Positions 21,801 to 33,279 of a DNA stretch of 64,000 nt are shown here, piece after piece. This stretch comes from Aralia elata (taxonomy: Eukaryota > Streptophyta > Magnoliopsida > Apiales > Araliaceae). Position 1 is the stretch's first letter; every line of letters starts with the position of its first letter. The position numbers and the translations under genes were made by a program. Location of the stretch: positions 4,402,001 through 4,466,000 of the forward strand of contig CM068382.1 of the NCBI GenBank assembly GCA_034770075.1, written 5' to 3'. The notes beneath the pieces were generated by a model that had not been told where the DNA came from, made no database searches, and saw nothing but the letters and a program-made list of their open reading frames with translations.

Positions 21801-24313
21801 TGGCCCAGTCCCAAAAATTAGTTGTTTGTTAACCTAAACAACCAACTTATTTCAAGATTTATCTTGCTAGGTCTGCAAACGAATCGAACTGTTCGTAAAC
21901 AAGTTCGGTTCGAGTTCGATTGGATTGTCGTGTCGAGTTAAGTTTGCACATGATATCACGTGGTTCGGTTCAATTGTTTGCGAACAGTTCGAGTTCGGTT
22001 CGAATTTGGTTCGAGTTCGATTCGAATGGTTCACGAGTAGCTCGTGAGATGCTTGAGTATTTATAATATTTGGCTTAATTTTTGCTTCAGTGCGTTGATG
22101 ATGTTCGCGAACATGGTGATGTTCGACTATGTTCGCGGACAACTAATAATCTGAACTCGCATATGTGTTTTGGTTCAATCGTGTTACTCGAACATGTTTG
22201 AGTTCGACTTATTGTATTCGAGTTCGTCAGAGTTTGCAGTCCTGTATCTTGCAGTCAGAATTGACCAATAAATAAATTTTTGTAGTGAAAGTAGCTATTT
22301 TAGTTGATATGTATGTATGTATGTGACATAAAAAATGAAACTTAGTTCTGTTTAGGCAACTAACATTATAATGCTATCCAGCTAACTAAATGGACATGAA
22401 CTTGTTAATAGTTTGATTGACAATTTGAGAAAGAATAGAAAGGAATTTAAAGAAAAAGAACAAAATAAGAATTATTTTTCTCCTAGTTCCGGAACTAATT
22501 AGGACAGAAAATGTTAGAAGAATTATCGAAAATGATAATCTAGCTCAGTATACTACTACCTCAATTCCCTTCCCCTCCATTTGCTTCCAATTTGATACAA
22601 TAACTTTCTTTGAAGCCACCAAATTAAGCATACAGAATTTTGTTATTTCAACACAAACTAGTGATGATCAACTTTTTATCTGTTATGTAAATATAAATCT
22701 ATAAGTGAAAGACATAATTTTAATGTAACTACTTTCAATTACTTATTTTTATTGGTGTGTGTGTGTGTGTGTTGTGTGTGTATATATATGTGTGTGTGTG
22801 TGTATGTCAGATCACAAGTCACAAACCTCATAATATCAAGAGATCAGTCGGAAACTGCAAAATGAAATGGGGAGGGGGAGGGGGAGGGGGGGGGAGTTGA
22901 TGAATTTACTGTCATGGGGTATAATTAAAAGCCTCACACCAACCTGCACAACAACATGAATAAAAGAAATGGAAAAACAGCAGGGGTGAAATAAATGACA
23001 TATGGTTTACTTTCCACTAGCTCGGTGAGGTGGTTATATCCATTATGAAGTCATAAAAGAATGAGGACAAGTGCAACATGGAATGCGCATGCTGCAAACT
23101 GACAGTACAGCCAGCATTATTTAATTTCTTTGTTTCAAGTCCTTTTTTGGACCTAGATAACGGAATGATCCCCTCCATTTCATTCTCCCTCCGTTTCGGT
23201 CAAGTTCACTAATTTGACTTACTAAATCTTTGTCCATAGATAACAAGGTATGAAATTTAAGCATGCATTATTATATAGACCCTCAATCATAAAATAAGAG
23301 TCTTATTTAACTTGTTTCACTTTTTTCTGGCATGTGATTTTCCTTTGATTTTTAATATTGAAACTTAAAAAATTTTATTGAGAAATTTTTTGAACGAATA
23401 TTACTTTCTAGAGTATTGTACCTAAACCTGCTAAAAATATTCAATAATTAATTAAAAGAGTCACCAGGTCAAATACTTCAACCCCATATAGTTTATAAAA
23501 GAAAAGGTGGCAAAAATCTCTTTCTTTCTTCGGTTTTCCTTATATCTAATAGTAGTAGTAGATTAATGGTTGAACCAATTTCCATTGAAGAGCAATAAGA
23601 AGTCAAGAACTAAACTTAAGATATTTGGCATTATTTGATCGGAAAATAAATAATACTAAGATTTACTGCTTAAACAAACACACTTAAGAGGTCCTTCTGG
23701 TTAAATATGAGCTTCTTCCGAAGGATATTCAAGTAAATTGAATATGGGCATTCTGAACTAGCTGAAACCTGATAGTAATCCCCAAGCATTGCATAAAATA
23801 TAGGAAAAAGGTAAATTGGAGAAGAAACTATGCCAGAAAAGAAAGAAGCCACCATGAGAAGACATGTATTACCTTTCATGAAATCACTGCATTCCATGCC
23901 ATACCCTGCAGCCCCATTTTATTAATTAACAAATAAAGCAAAATGTTGCACCAATAAAAAGAAAAAGAAAGGTAGACCAAAAGGAAGTGTGAAGTTCTAA
24001 GAGAGAGAGAGAGAGAGTACCATGGCAAAGGAAAACAAGGGCCTTTGGAGAAGAGAAAGGCAACCATCTGCAAGTAAAGAGATGAACTCCTCTGGAATTC
24101 CTTACATACTCCTAATTAAAGAGACAAACACACCCAAAATTAAAAATCAACACACACACACTCATCAAAATACCATTTGCATAAGATACATAAATGTCTA
24201 TTTGCAAATTGCAACAAAAGTGACATTAATCTTTTTCACTTTAATATATCCCACCTTGGAGTAATTAAGCATAGAGAAAGAGAGAGACCCACCTCATGAT
24301 ATTCAACCTCCAT
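18835..24313 (-). CDS. MAGL/lysophospholipase-type alpha/beta hydrolase
   Basis: Serine hydrolase expected to act on monoacylglycerol or lysophospholipid. The substrate cannot be fixed from sequence. Exons in transcript order: 24313-24293, 24111-24021, 23905-23873, 21705-21559, 20830-20700, 20574-20437, 20344-20246, 19227-18835, giving 350 residues. The nucleophile Ser113 sits in GESMGG (111-116), the acid Asp233 in HGEADTVTD and the His263 in MWHGL, so the triad is complete. The oxyanion-side HGYG is at 38-41. It resembles the Arabidopsis MAGL group (for example MAGL8) more than true caffeoylshikimate esterase. The C terminus has a Ser-rich then Arg/Lys-rich tail (about 285-350) beyond the hydrolase fold. 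An in-frame ATG 12 codons upstream (24349) would add a hydrophobic start. The intron after exon 7 begins GTCATT. Three mobile elements or repeats sit in the introns. Confidence 0.92.
20927..21159. mobile_element. Stowaway-like MITE in MAGL intron
   Basis: 233 bp between TA dinucleotides (20925-20926 and 21160-21161). The left end CTCCCTCCCTCTTACTTCAA faces the right end TTTGGGACGGAGGTG, with inner complementarity (AAGTGACTTG versus CAGTCACTTA). The interior differs from the elements at 3037 and 59937, so it is a different subfamily. Confidence 0.75.
21868..22244. mobile_element. Non-autonomous hAT-like element
   Basis: 377 bp rich in 'gttcga' repeats. The ends are TAGGTCTGCAAACGAATCGA and, inverted, CAGGACTGCAAACTCTGACGA, flanked by the perfect 8-bp duplication TATCTTGC (21860-21867 and 22245-22252). 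An 8-bp target duplication is the hAT hallmark. It lies in a MAGL intron and encodes nothing. Confidence 0.85.
22755..22894 (+). repeat. (TG)n tract followed by a G4-capable G tract
   Basis: Interrupted (TG)n at about 22755-22805, then 22869-22894 with four consecutive runs of four or more G separated by single A residues on the plus strand. This satisfies the G-quadruplex pattern. The host gene is on the minus strand, so its transcript carries the C-rich complement. Confidence 0.8.
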
Positions 24314-24830
24314 CTCTATGACTATAATCACCAAAGAAAACTTGAGCATAAATTAAATAAGCAAATCAGAGAATCCACATTACCCACCGTAACATCTCAT
24401 CTCATCAACAGGCACCGTAGAAAATTGAACGAGAAAAAAAAAATTGTGAACTTGGGAAAATGGGGATGCAATAATACTAGCTAGCTTTTCTTTTTCTCCT
24501 TTGAATAATAATGAAAAAAGCTTGTGAGTATTGATGACAGTACTGGGTTGATATTGATTTGGATTGGGAAATGGTTGACACTTGACAGAGCGGAAAAAGG
24601 TTGCAAACTTTATACGCGAACAAGAGGCCCATTCCGTGTTCCAGAAGAGAAAAAGAAATAAATGATGAGTACGTAAGCGCACAGTTCATCCAAACACGCC
24701 CATTTCTTTCCCCGCTGTATAGTGGTGTGTAGACTGCAGTAGTAGTATATCACCAATCCCCATAAACCATGCTACTGCCATAATTTATAATAACCTACGT
24801 GTACGTCAGGCAGACGTACATAACATGTGA
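24314..24830 (-). promoter_or_regulatory. MAGL upstream region with ACGT cores
   Basis: Immediately upstream of the MAGL start on its own strand. At about 24796-24822 three ACGT cores are packed together (TACGTGTACGTCAGG... GACGTAC), resembling the cluster at 1171-1180. A (GA)n run at 24001-24017 lies within the first introns. No other gene is apparent. Confidence 0.4.
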
Positions 24831-25031
24831 GATAAAATAAATTTTTTATAAAATTTAAAAGATTATATAAAAAGATAAAAAAAAAATAATATAATTAAAT
24901 TTATAAGAATAAAAGATTAAAAAAAACAATTGTTATATAATTATATCAAAAGATTCTTTCTTAATTATTATAATTGAATTATAATGTACATGTGTCGAAC
25001 CTTACAATCAACTCATTTCTAGATACAAATA

Positions 25032-25171
25032 GGAAATGATATTTTCACATAACATTTTGATATTTCCACACATATGGCTCACATATTAGTTGAAGTGTCA
25101 AATTTTTATTGGCTAATATGTGGGCCATACGTGTGGAAATATCAAAATATTATGTGAAAATATTAATTTCC
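25032..25171. mobile_element. Hairpin MITE-like element
   Basis: About 140 bp forming an inverted repeat with arms of about 58 bp. The left arm contains CACATAACATTTTGATATTT and the right arm its near complement, around a loop of about 25 bp. No clear target duplication was found. It could be a very small MITE or a solo palindrome. Confidence 0.65.
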
Positions 25172-27297
25172 AACAAATAATAATGACATTATTAGTTGGG
25201 TGCATGTCACTTGAGAAGGGTACATTCAGCGCTTTAATTTTTATTTTATACAAAGTTATGAATAATTTAATGAAGTCTAAAATTTGTGAATAAATTTATA
25301 ATTTTGATTGAAGTAAGATTTTTTTTTATATTACGTTACGTGTTATGTATAGATCGAAGATCATAAAATTTGATATTAGTACCAGGAGTCTATGATACCC
25401 AAAAAATAAAAAGAGTGATATATTAATGAATTTACCCGTGTTTTAGATTAAAAAATTAACTCTTTTGTTTGTAATAGAGAAAATACTTTCGAAAGAATAT
25501 TTGCATATAATTTACTTTTTCGTAGACATTGTGGGATGCCTAAACTCCAAAGTAAAAATAATGTTATTACTAAAATGTTTTTTTTAATAAAATTTATTGG
25601 GTAACTCGGGCCCACTAGGCCCTATAGTAGCTATGTCCCTTTTTACTGCACATAATACTAGTTTGTATTGTGCTATTTACATTGAAGTTCAATCTTATTA
25701 AAAATAATTTTATTCTAAAAACTGTTTTTTGTGCTCATTTTTTTATAGCACTACATGATTATTAAATATTTCTTCCGTTCAAAATTATAAATCATTATTG
25801 ATTTATAATAAAATTCATGAATTATTTTAATTTTGAGTCTTTTAAAGAATTTATATTTGTTGATTACATTATATTAATTAAAATTAAGAAATTTATATTA
25901 ATTTTGAAAATTTTTAAATTGATTTTAAAAAATTACTCATTTTTACTTTCGTTCGTGAAAATAAGTGAAAGTGATTAAATAATTACCAAACTATCCCTTA
26001 CGATCCATGAGAGAGAAATTACTTGGAATGTCTTGGAGGGAGGGGGAGTTCTAGGTGATATTAACAAAGCAATTAATTCAATTACGATTTGAAATGATAC
26101 TCATTATAGCAAAAACAAAAATTAATGATGGATATACAAAGATGCTTAGGGAAAACCCCTTCCTAAAGGCAATTTATGGCTAATGCCATACTACTAGGAA
26201 GTAGGAAGTAGGATCGATCAATTTCAACCAAGTCATTTTCAATTTCTAACGCCTAAATTAAGATTTAAGACACGATCAGAAGTAGAAAGGAAACAATAAG
26301 TAGGTTGGTAGTTGAAACTAACTATGTCTTACATTTATGGGCCACCTATAAACAATTTCTTTACTGTTAAAAGTTACTACATTATTACTTCTTCTGGAAG
26401 TTGAATTCTCATACGAAGAAGAAAAATAATAATCTATTTACTCTTGTTTGCATATTTGGATGGCTGAGAAAAGGAAAATTTTAGATATTACCTTGTTCTT
26501 TTCTTTAACAATGAAATTGGGTCCTATTACCCCCCCCCCCCCCCCCTCCACCAAAAAAAAGGGGTCAAAAGCCATTCCCATAACCACACCAAACCTCAGA
26601 AGAAAATGCTGATGGGTAAGAAATGTAATTAACTTTTTAACTAATTGATTAAATTGAATATAAAATCTCAATATCACCTTTTTAAATTTTATTAAAAAGA
26701 TGAAAGCGAAATAAATTAGTATTTAATGTAAGGATAATATGAAAAACTAAGACATTAATTTCTTCCTAAAATCTACAAACGACAGATACAAAATAACAAA
26801 TTTCACTTTCTAAACGGACTAAAAAAGAAACGGATAGAGTAGAGTTTTGTGACAGCTCTGTGGCTAAGTGGAAGGGAAAATATTAAAAAAGAAAAAGACC
26901 AACTGATACATGGTCTGTTGAGTATATCTGAAAAAAAACGGTGGTTTGCATTCAAATGTAAATGACTTCATGAACTAATTTCATTCAAACAAAATTTGAG
27001 CCAAGGATATTGTTCCTCTGCATTCGATTAGTGTACTTGTACAGACCTCAAAGTTCATTTCCTCCTATTTCAGTGTATTGACCTCTGACAGATGAAGAAA
27101 TAATTCCAGCAGCTTGTATGAAACTATTTTCCAACTAAAGAAAGCATTAACTAACCCATTTACCCTATGCTGAAATCAAAACTCCATAAGTTGGCAACAG
27201 TTGTGGCATTGTCCTAAGAGAAGAGAAAGAATCGAATTGACAGGATCGACTTGCTCATTCACCTTTGACTTCTAAAGAGGAGGTGCTTAAAATTACT
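25172..27297. other. Spacer between MAGL promoter and OEP16-4-like gene
   Basis: AT-rich with no gene. A homopolymer of 17 C lies at 26530-26546. A region at about 25765-25975 has weak ends ('cttccgttc...', 'actttcgttcgtgaa') like an eroded MITE. The last few hundred bases before 27298 are expected to be the 3' UTR of the OEP16-4-like gene. Confidence 0.45.
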
Positions 27298-29824
27298 TCA
27301 GTCACCAGCAGCAGAAAGAGCAGCCGATACAACACTAGCCAGCCCAGCTACCTGTTTCCAGTTTCGGGTCCCAGCGCCAATAGCTGCCCCAGCTACAGCA
27401 CCAGCAATTAAAGCATTCACCTGCTCAAAGAAAAGCGTTATGTGCATCAATATCAAATCAACTTAGACACAAAACATAGTCTTCAGGTCTCACAGTCTGT
27501 ATTAATGTCATCATAATCTTAATCGAAATGAAGCCTGCACATTCAGTTATGTAAATGGATCGTAACAGGGTTATATTCTTGGCTCGATGGATCTTGATCG
27601 ACCAATTGAAAGCTCTACTCCAACAGTTGTCTATTATGTTACAGTAGACAGGACTAGAGATAATTCTACCTCAATGGCCTAATCCATGTCGGATATATCC
27701 ATTAGTTTCCTACCACCAAGGTTCAGCCTTCCAACATTTAAGAGGAGTGGCTGTATATTTGAAGCATATTCCTAAAACTCTCGTAGTTTATTTGATAGAG
27801 CTTAAATGTATTTGCAGACAAGAAGCAAATGAGGAACTATAATAGCATGAATTGCAAGGTTATACAGTTAATATTGAAATTTGTGTCAGTGCTGTTGCCC
27901 AAATCTAATAAAGAAATTGTGAGACCTACCCAATCCTTCTCCCCTCGGTATCTTTGCAACCCACAACTTGTGAAAGAAAAAATTCCAGCAAATAGTCCTA
28001 AATTGAGAAGAGAAAAACAAAGCAGAATTTAAATTCAGAAAACTTCCTTAGTTTATAAATTGATAACAATAAAAGCCCACAAGTGAAGCAAGTAACGAAA
28101 TATCGCATAAAGTGAAGTAACAAAATTGGGGAATTTGTAGAAGTAGAAGTTTGGTGTCTGAAGTCAATAAAAAAAATTTAAAAGTATTCAATACATTTAA
28201 ATGATACGGACCATAGTTTTCATTTTGATTACAGAAGAGTTGTTGAGGCGCATATACCATTGGTTAACATAACAAAAACAATTAGCTTGAGAAGGAAAAC
28301 ATCAATATAGCAAAGAGAATTAAAATACTTATTGAAATGGTCAATGAAAATTTTAAAACGACGACAAGACTCAAGGTTAGTAGAGACATTTGCATGAAAG
28401 GGTCATATCATAATTTGAAGAGAATCCTGAGTGACTCTTAATGTTGAAGGTTTTGTATCTCATTACACTCTTATATGCAGCAAGTTTTGTATGCCACCAA
28501 CACTATGTAGTGTGTACGCTCTAATTAATTCATAATGCGACATATATTGTTAATTTACGCTACCTCTACATCTTCTAGATGAACTATTTCCCTTGACAAT
28601 CCCGTGAGATAAAAATGTATGAAGGTGCATATCTCTATCAAGGTATTACATATTTCATTACAGTAACAGTTGACACCAACTTACAAAAATCAAGCTCATT
28701 GATTTGGCTTTCGAATATGATCCATGCCCAAAAAGTAGGGTAAACATTAAAGGAATGAGCCTAGATTATCATGCTCGTAGAATCCTTATATAGCACCTCC
28801 ACAAGAAGGTTATCAATCCCTGGTTAGGGATTAAGAATAAGAATTTGATGAAGCATGAGATCCAATCTAAATCAAAATATAATTCTGATAATTGAAACTA
28901 CACAAAGATTTGTGATGTTTTGAAGGAAGGTTCTCAAAGAATTCATGTCTAGCAAGGAATTTCTTGAAACTACTGTTGGCAATATTGAGAAAATCAGAGA
29001 GCCACTAGACACTGATATTAGCAAATGAAAATCTTATTAAAAGTAAAGGGACTCTAAAACCAGTACCTCCGGGTCAAACTAAATCAAAATTATATCTTCC
29101 TCTTTTGCTCCAGTTTTTGCTTCTTTTTTCTAATTAATTCGGAAGAATGGCGTGCGGAATGTATTCATGATAATTGAATTAAATTAGCTTTATATGGAAG
29201 AGGGCACGACAATTTTAAGGACTGAGTTCACAGTTGTGCAGATTATATAACAAATTCTCGAAATACAGGGAACAGTCATATTATATGAAATTCAAACAAG
29301 AATAAATATAAATACCGCATTGAAGCCCATATGTACCCACCGACTTAGCCTGCAATTGAGATAAAAACACATCAACAATAATTATAAAACCAAAAATAGG
29401 ATTAATCATAAAACAGATGCAGTAATACTTACCACAAAAGAAGCGCGGGGAATACCAGTAAGCCCTGTTATATACGTGTAAAAAACAAAAAATAAATATA
29501 AAAAAAATGCAGCGGATTAAAGATCAAATTTTTGGACGACAGAAGTGAAGTATTCAATTTATTGAAACCCTAGAAATTTAAATTAAACATAAAGCTTACC
29601 TCTTTTGTTGGCATTATAGGGACCTGAACACATACCCCAGATCAATCCGGCCTGCAGTATAATCCAATTTATTTATTTAAATTTTGCTATATGAATGTGT
29701 GTGTATATCGAGAGATAGATTAGATTTAGTGAGAGAAAATTATATATACATATCCAATGCGTATGACGGCATCAACGGCGATTGAGAAGCAGGGGGTGTC
29801 GTCGCTGATCTCTGTATTATCCAT
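27298..29824 (-). CDS. OEP164: OEP16-4-like Tim17/Tim22/Tim23 family membrane protein
   Basis: Small membrane protein of the PRAT/Tim17-22-23 family. Plant OEP16 members form channels for amino acids or preproteins in organelle envelopes, and the role of the OEP16-4 type is not settled. Exons in transcript order: 29824-29750, 29651-29600, 29464-29433, 29349-29316, 27997-27930, 27420-27298, giving 127 residues. Gly/Ala-rich segments match the four membrane helices of the family: about residues 17-35 (AVDAVIRIGYAGLIWGMCSG), 53-75, 85-103 (VNALIAGAVAGAAIGAG) and the C-terminal VAGLASVVSAALSAAG. The stretch CGLQRYRGEKDWVNAL is a strong OEP16-4 landmark. Slightly shorter than the Arabidopsis protein (about 136), ending at GD. 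No cleavable presequence is visible, as expected for this family. Organelle targeting is not decided by the sequence. Confidence 0.87.
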
Positions 29825-30004
29825 CTTCTTATTTTTCGTCTGAATTTTGTAATTCTTCTTTTGTACATATTTGCTTGGAACTAAGAAAGAAGCAACGGTG
29901 GCGGCTGAAAGGGAGAGGACATTCTTCGGCGGCTCAGTCCGTTCAGTAATTTTAGTAAGTGACGTCGTTTAAGATGGTTGGAACATGGTCCAATGACGGG
30001 ACTA

Positions 30005-30345
30005 GGAGCGTAAATGAATTGAGTCGAACTGAGTATTGAGCTACTCATATATAGTTCACAAAATTTATTGAGTATAAAATAAGATTTGATTGAGACTCCT
30101 TTAGCTAATAAGTCGAACACGATCTCGAATTGAGCTCAATCAGTTTGAATTTTTTGAACGAATATGATCTGAGTATCAATAAAAAATTACAATTTGAAGA
30201 GGTTCGAGTAATTTATCGAATTTTAAAATTTGCTCATATTTGAATCATGTATATTTTGAGTTCAGTTCGAATCGAATTTTTAGTCGAGTAAGTACGAATC
30301 AAGCATGAACTGTTTACTCATTTTTACGGTCTGTGTTCCTAATAG
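30005..30345. mobile_element. Decayed hAT-like element
   Basis: Starts TAGGAGCGTAAATGAATTGAG and ends with an inverted relative containing ACTCATTTTTACGG...TCCTA, with repeated 'ttcga/tcgaa' words inside. It resembles the intact element at 30931-31555. No target-site duplication could be matched, so the ends are approximate. Confidence 0.55.
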
Positions 30346-30930
30346 TTACCCAAAAGGACCAAGCTACCTTTTTTATTTTTTTCCTTTATTTTTTTTGTCA
30401 CCGTAAAAATCACTCCAAAACTACTTTATATAAAATTGCTGAGTTACTCCATTATTTAGTAAGTTAAAGTTTCATTGAATTTATTTATAATTTTTTGGTT
30501 TAATACAATCAACTAATATTTTCAAAATAAGTATATTATTAGGACATTGTAAAAACTTTTAATACTATAAATTATAGAAAATGTGAAATTCGACACAAGC
30601 ACAATTCACGTGCGACTTTATTGATTTGTTATTCGTTAGTTTTAAAATTATACTCATTGTGAGACATTTTTAATTTAAGATATCATAAAAAGTAAGCTAC
30701 ACCTATAACGAATTTCATTATATTTAAATTAAGAGTAATCTTAGGGGTCTTACAAATAACATGATATTGAATATTTTAATAATAATTTATGACATAGTCA
30801 ATCACATGAGATTAATTTAATTAATGTTATGATTACACATCATTTGAGATGTTTTTTTAAATAAAAATTTTGATACCCCTGACATCACCCTTAAATTAAA
30901 TGTGATATTAACAATTGATTTAGTTGACAA

Positions 30931-31555
30931 TAGGGGTGTAAACGAGTCGAATTTCAACGAATACTATTATGCTCAGATTCGACTCGACTCGAAAAAAGTT
31001 GAGCTCAAATTCGATAAGGGATTTCTAATTTTGCGTCAGATTCGACTCGGATCATTATTCGGACATACTCGACTCGTTTACAAAGCGAGTTATTCTTGAA
31101 CTTTCAAAACGAGTTTTGAACACAAACTATTTCACTTAAAAACTGAACCACTACATACTAAATTGATTACTAAACTAATGTTTATACATGAAAAATTTTC
31201 ACTTTTATTTATGTAAAGAAATTACAAAGAATGTAATATAGATTGACAATCACAACTCGTTGATTTATTTAAGTACAAACTTACACAATTATATACTACA
31301 CTTTATAAATTATAAAAATTGGTACAAATATCACACATTTAGTTTCAAGTATGAATCAAACTAGTATTCGAGTATGATTCATCGAGTAGGTATCGAGTAT
31401 GACTCATGAAAAAGTGTAGTATTCGAACCTTAATCTGAGTGAACATTGGTATGCTTGAATTTAACTAAGATTAATTTAGAATTCTAATTTTATATCATAT
31501 TTTTGAATTGATCTCGAGTTAAGCACCGAACAACTCGACTCGGCTTATACCCCTA
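30931..31555. mobile_element. Non-autonomous hAT-like element with 8-bp TSD
   Basis: 625 bp. Left end TAGGGGTGTAAACGAGTCGA, right end (inverted) TAGGGGTATAAGCCGAGTCGA. Flanked by the perfect 8-bp duplication GTTGACAA (30923-30930 and 31556-31563). No transposase frame. It lies between the divergent OEP16-4-like and eL22 genes, about 380 bp upstream of the eL22 telo-box. Confidence 0.92.
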
Positions 31556-31779
31556 GTTGACAAACATTTTTCTTTAAAATCTTAACATTTTTAAGTAGAT
31601 TCTCATTATGTATAGAAGTATGACATATCTCAATGCCAACTTTTGGTTTGTAAGAATCAATTGTTAACCTTTCCATTTTTCATTTTTTTTTATAGAAAAC
31701 TTCAATTGTCAAGTCTAAAACCTTAAAAGTGAGTTGAGAATGAGCAAAAATTGGGCAAACATTATAATTCAATTTAGCC

Positions 31780-32154
31780 TGGCCCATTAACATTATCTGC
31801 GCATATGACCCATAAAGTTATTAACTCAACTCACATCCAGCCCAATGCACTTAGCACCCAATCAGGTATGGAACCTGCAACACTTGATTGTGGCTCTAAC
31901 AAAGGACTCGTCCGATCCAACTCAGCGGGACCAAACAAAACCCTAGAATAAAATTCAGCTCACCCTATATCCCCTCTTCTTCATAAACATCCCATATTCA
32001 GTTGCAGTCGGCCGTTTTACAGTTCAATCTGGTAAGAGATCTTCTCTCTCTATATTCACATACGTATATGTGTATATATCTGCATATTATATGAAATATA
32101 TTATTGTTATGGATCTGAAAATTGCTTATTTAATTTCAGAGAAGAAAAGCGAAG
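31780..32154 (+). promoter_or_regulatory. eL22 promoter and 5' UTR intron
   Basis: Site II cores (TGGGCC/TGGGCT, inverted) occur at about 31781 and 31838 and a telo-box-like AAACCCTAG at 31938-31946, the usual arrangement of plant ribosomal-protein promoters. A 5' UTR intron is read at 32032-32139 (CTG|GTAAGA ... TTTCAG|AGAAG), leaving a short leader before ATG at 32155. Confidence 0.7.
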
Positions 32155-33279
32155 ATGAGTAAAGGGACAGGAGGAGCGGCCGGAGCCAAGGGGAAGAAGA
32201 AGGGAGCGACCTTCGTGATTGACTGCGGAAAGCCGGTAGAGGACAAAATTATGGACATTGCTTCACTGGAAAAGTTCCTTCAGGAGAGAATCAAGGTCGG
32301 CGGCAAGGCCGGAGCTCTCGGTGATTCTGTCAGCGTCGTCCGCGAGAAGAGCAAGATCACCGTCACCTCTGACAGTAACTTCTCCAAAAGGTACTTGAAA
32401 ATTTAATATTGTGATTTCTTTGTCCAATTCTAGGTAAGAACACTAGAGTTGATTTATATAATTAAGTTAAAAAAAAATTGCGTTTGATTAGATAGAACTC
32501 AACTAAAGGCGGGACAAAATGCTAAATTACTGATTATAAGTTCTTCGTTGGATTCAGATTGTCTGTACATTGATGGTTATTAGCACATTTGCAGAGATGC
32601 GTTTCTATTGCTAGCTAGCATTATATAAATACTACCTCAGTCCAAAATGTGAAGTCTCATTTATTATTTTTCTTATAGCATATTATGGTTTGCCATAGAC
32701 GGACTTGGACATAAATTTCTAATAATTAGATCTGGTTTTTAATTTTGATATTGATAATTCACAAGATTGAATTGCCAGTTCTCCCCCGGACCTTCAATTT
32801 TCCATGAATCTGTATAAAACTTAATATGCAAAAAAGATTAAAAAGTCTATTGGGACTCTCAAATTTTAACTGGAGGGACTATTATTTATTGGTACTGTGA
32901 TAGTTGAAGTTTACTTTTTTAACACAAAGCTACCGCTCTCAAATTAGCGGCGGTTATTGCCTGCTCAATGAAGGTGATAGACAGTCAGACACCGATCTCA
33001 GAAGTTTGCTTAATTTAGTATATGGTGGCTCCAGTTTTGCTGATAAAGTTAGTTGGTTATTCATCATGCATACGTTATTACAGTCCTAAAGCTAGCAGAT
33101 GCCATATTACTTATTTTCCGCCGGTGTGTTACAGGTATCTTAAATACCTAACAAAGAAGTACTTGAAGAAGAACAATGTGAGGGATTGGCTTCGGGTGAT
33201 TGCATCCAACAAGGACCGTAATGTTTATGAGCTACGTTACTTCAACATTGCTGAGAATGAGGGAGAGGAGGAAGACTGA
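32155..33279 (+). CDS. RPL22: 60S ribosomal protein L22 (eL22)
   Basis: Structural protein of the cytosolic large ribosomal subunit. Two coding exons, 32155-32390 and 33135-33279, join within an Arg codon (AG|G) to give 126 residues, matching plant eL22 (about 124). Family landmarks: a basic Gly/Ala/Lys-rich N terminus, FVIDCGKPVEDKIMDIASL, the KVGGKAG loop, and YLKKNNVRDWLRVIASNKD followed by YELRYFN. It ends in an acidic tail ENEGEEED. The ATG is the first in the spliced leader. An oddity is that the intron begins GTACTTGAAA, so reading through gives RYLKI-stop, mimicking the true junction RYLKY. It is transcribed away from the OEP16-4-like gene. Confidence 0.98.

Noticed and set aside
18835..24313. 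Caffeoylshikimate esterase (CSE) as the name
   Set aside because: Automated pipelines often use it, but motif context (LCHGYGMECS, LYGESMGGAVAL, MWHGL) is nearer to MAGL6/8-type proteins than to the Arabidopsis CSE sequence. The lignin role cannot be inferred.
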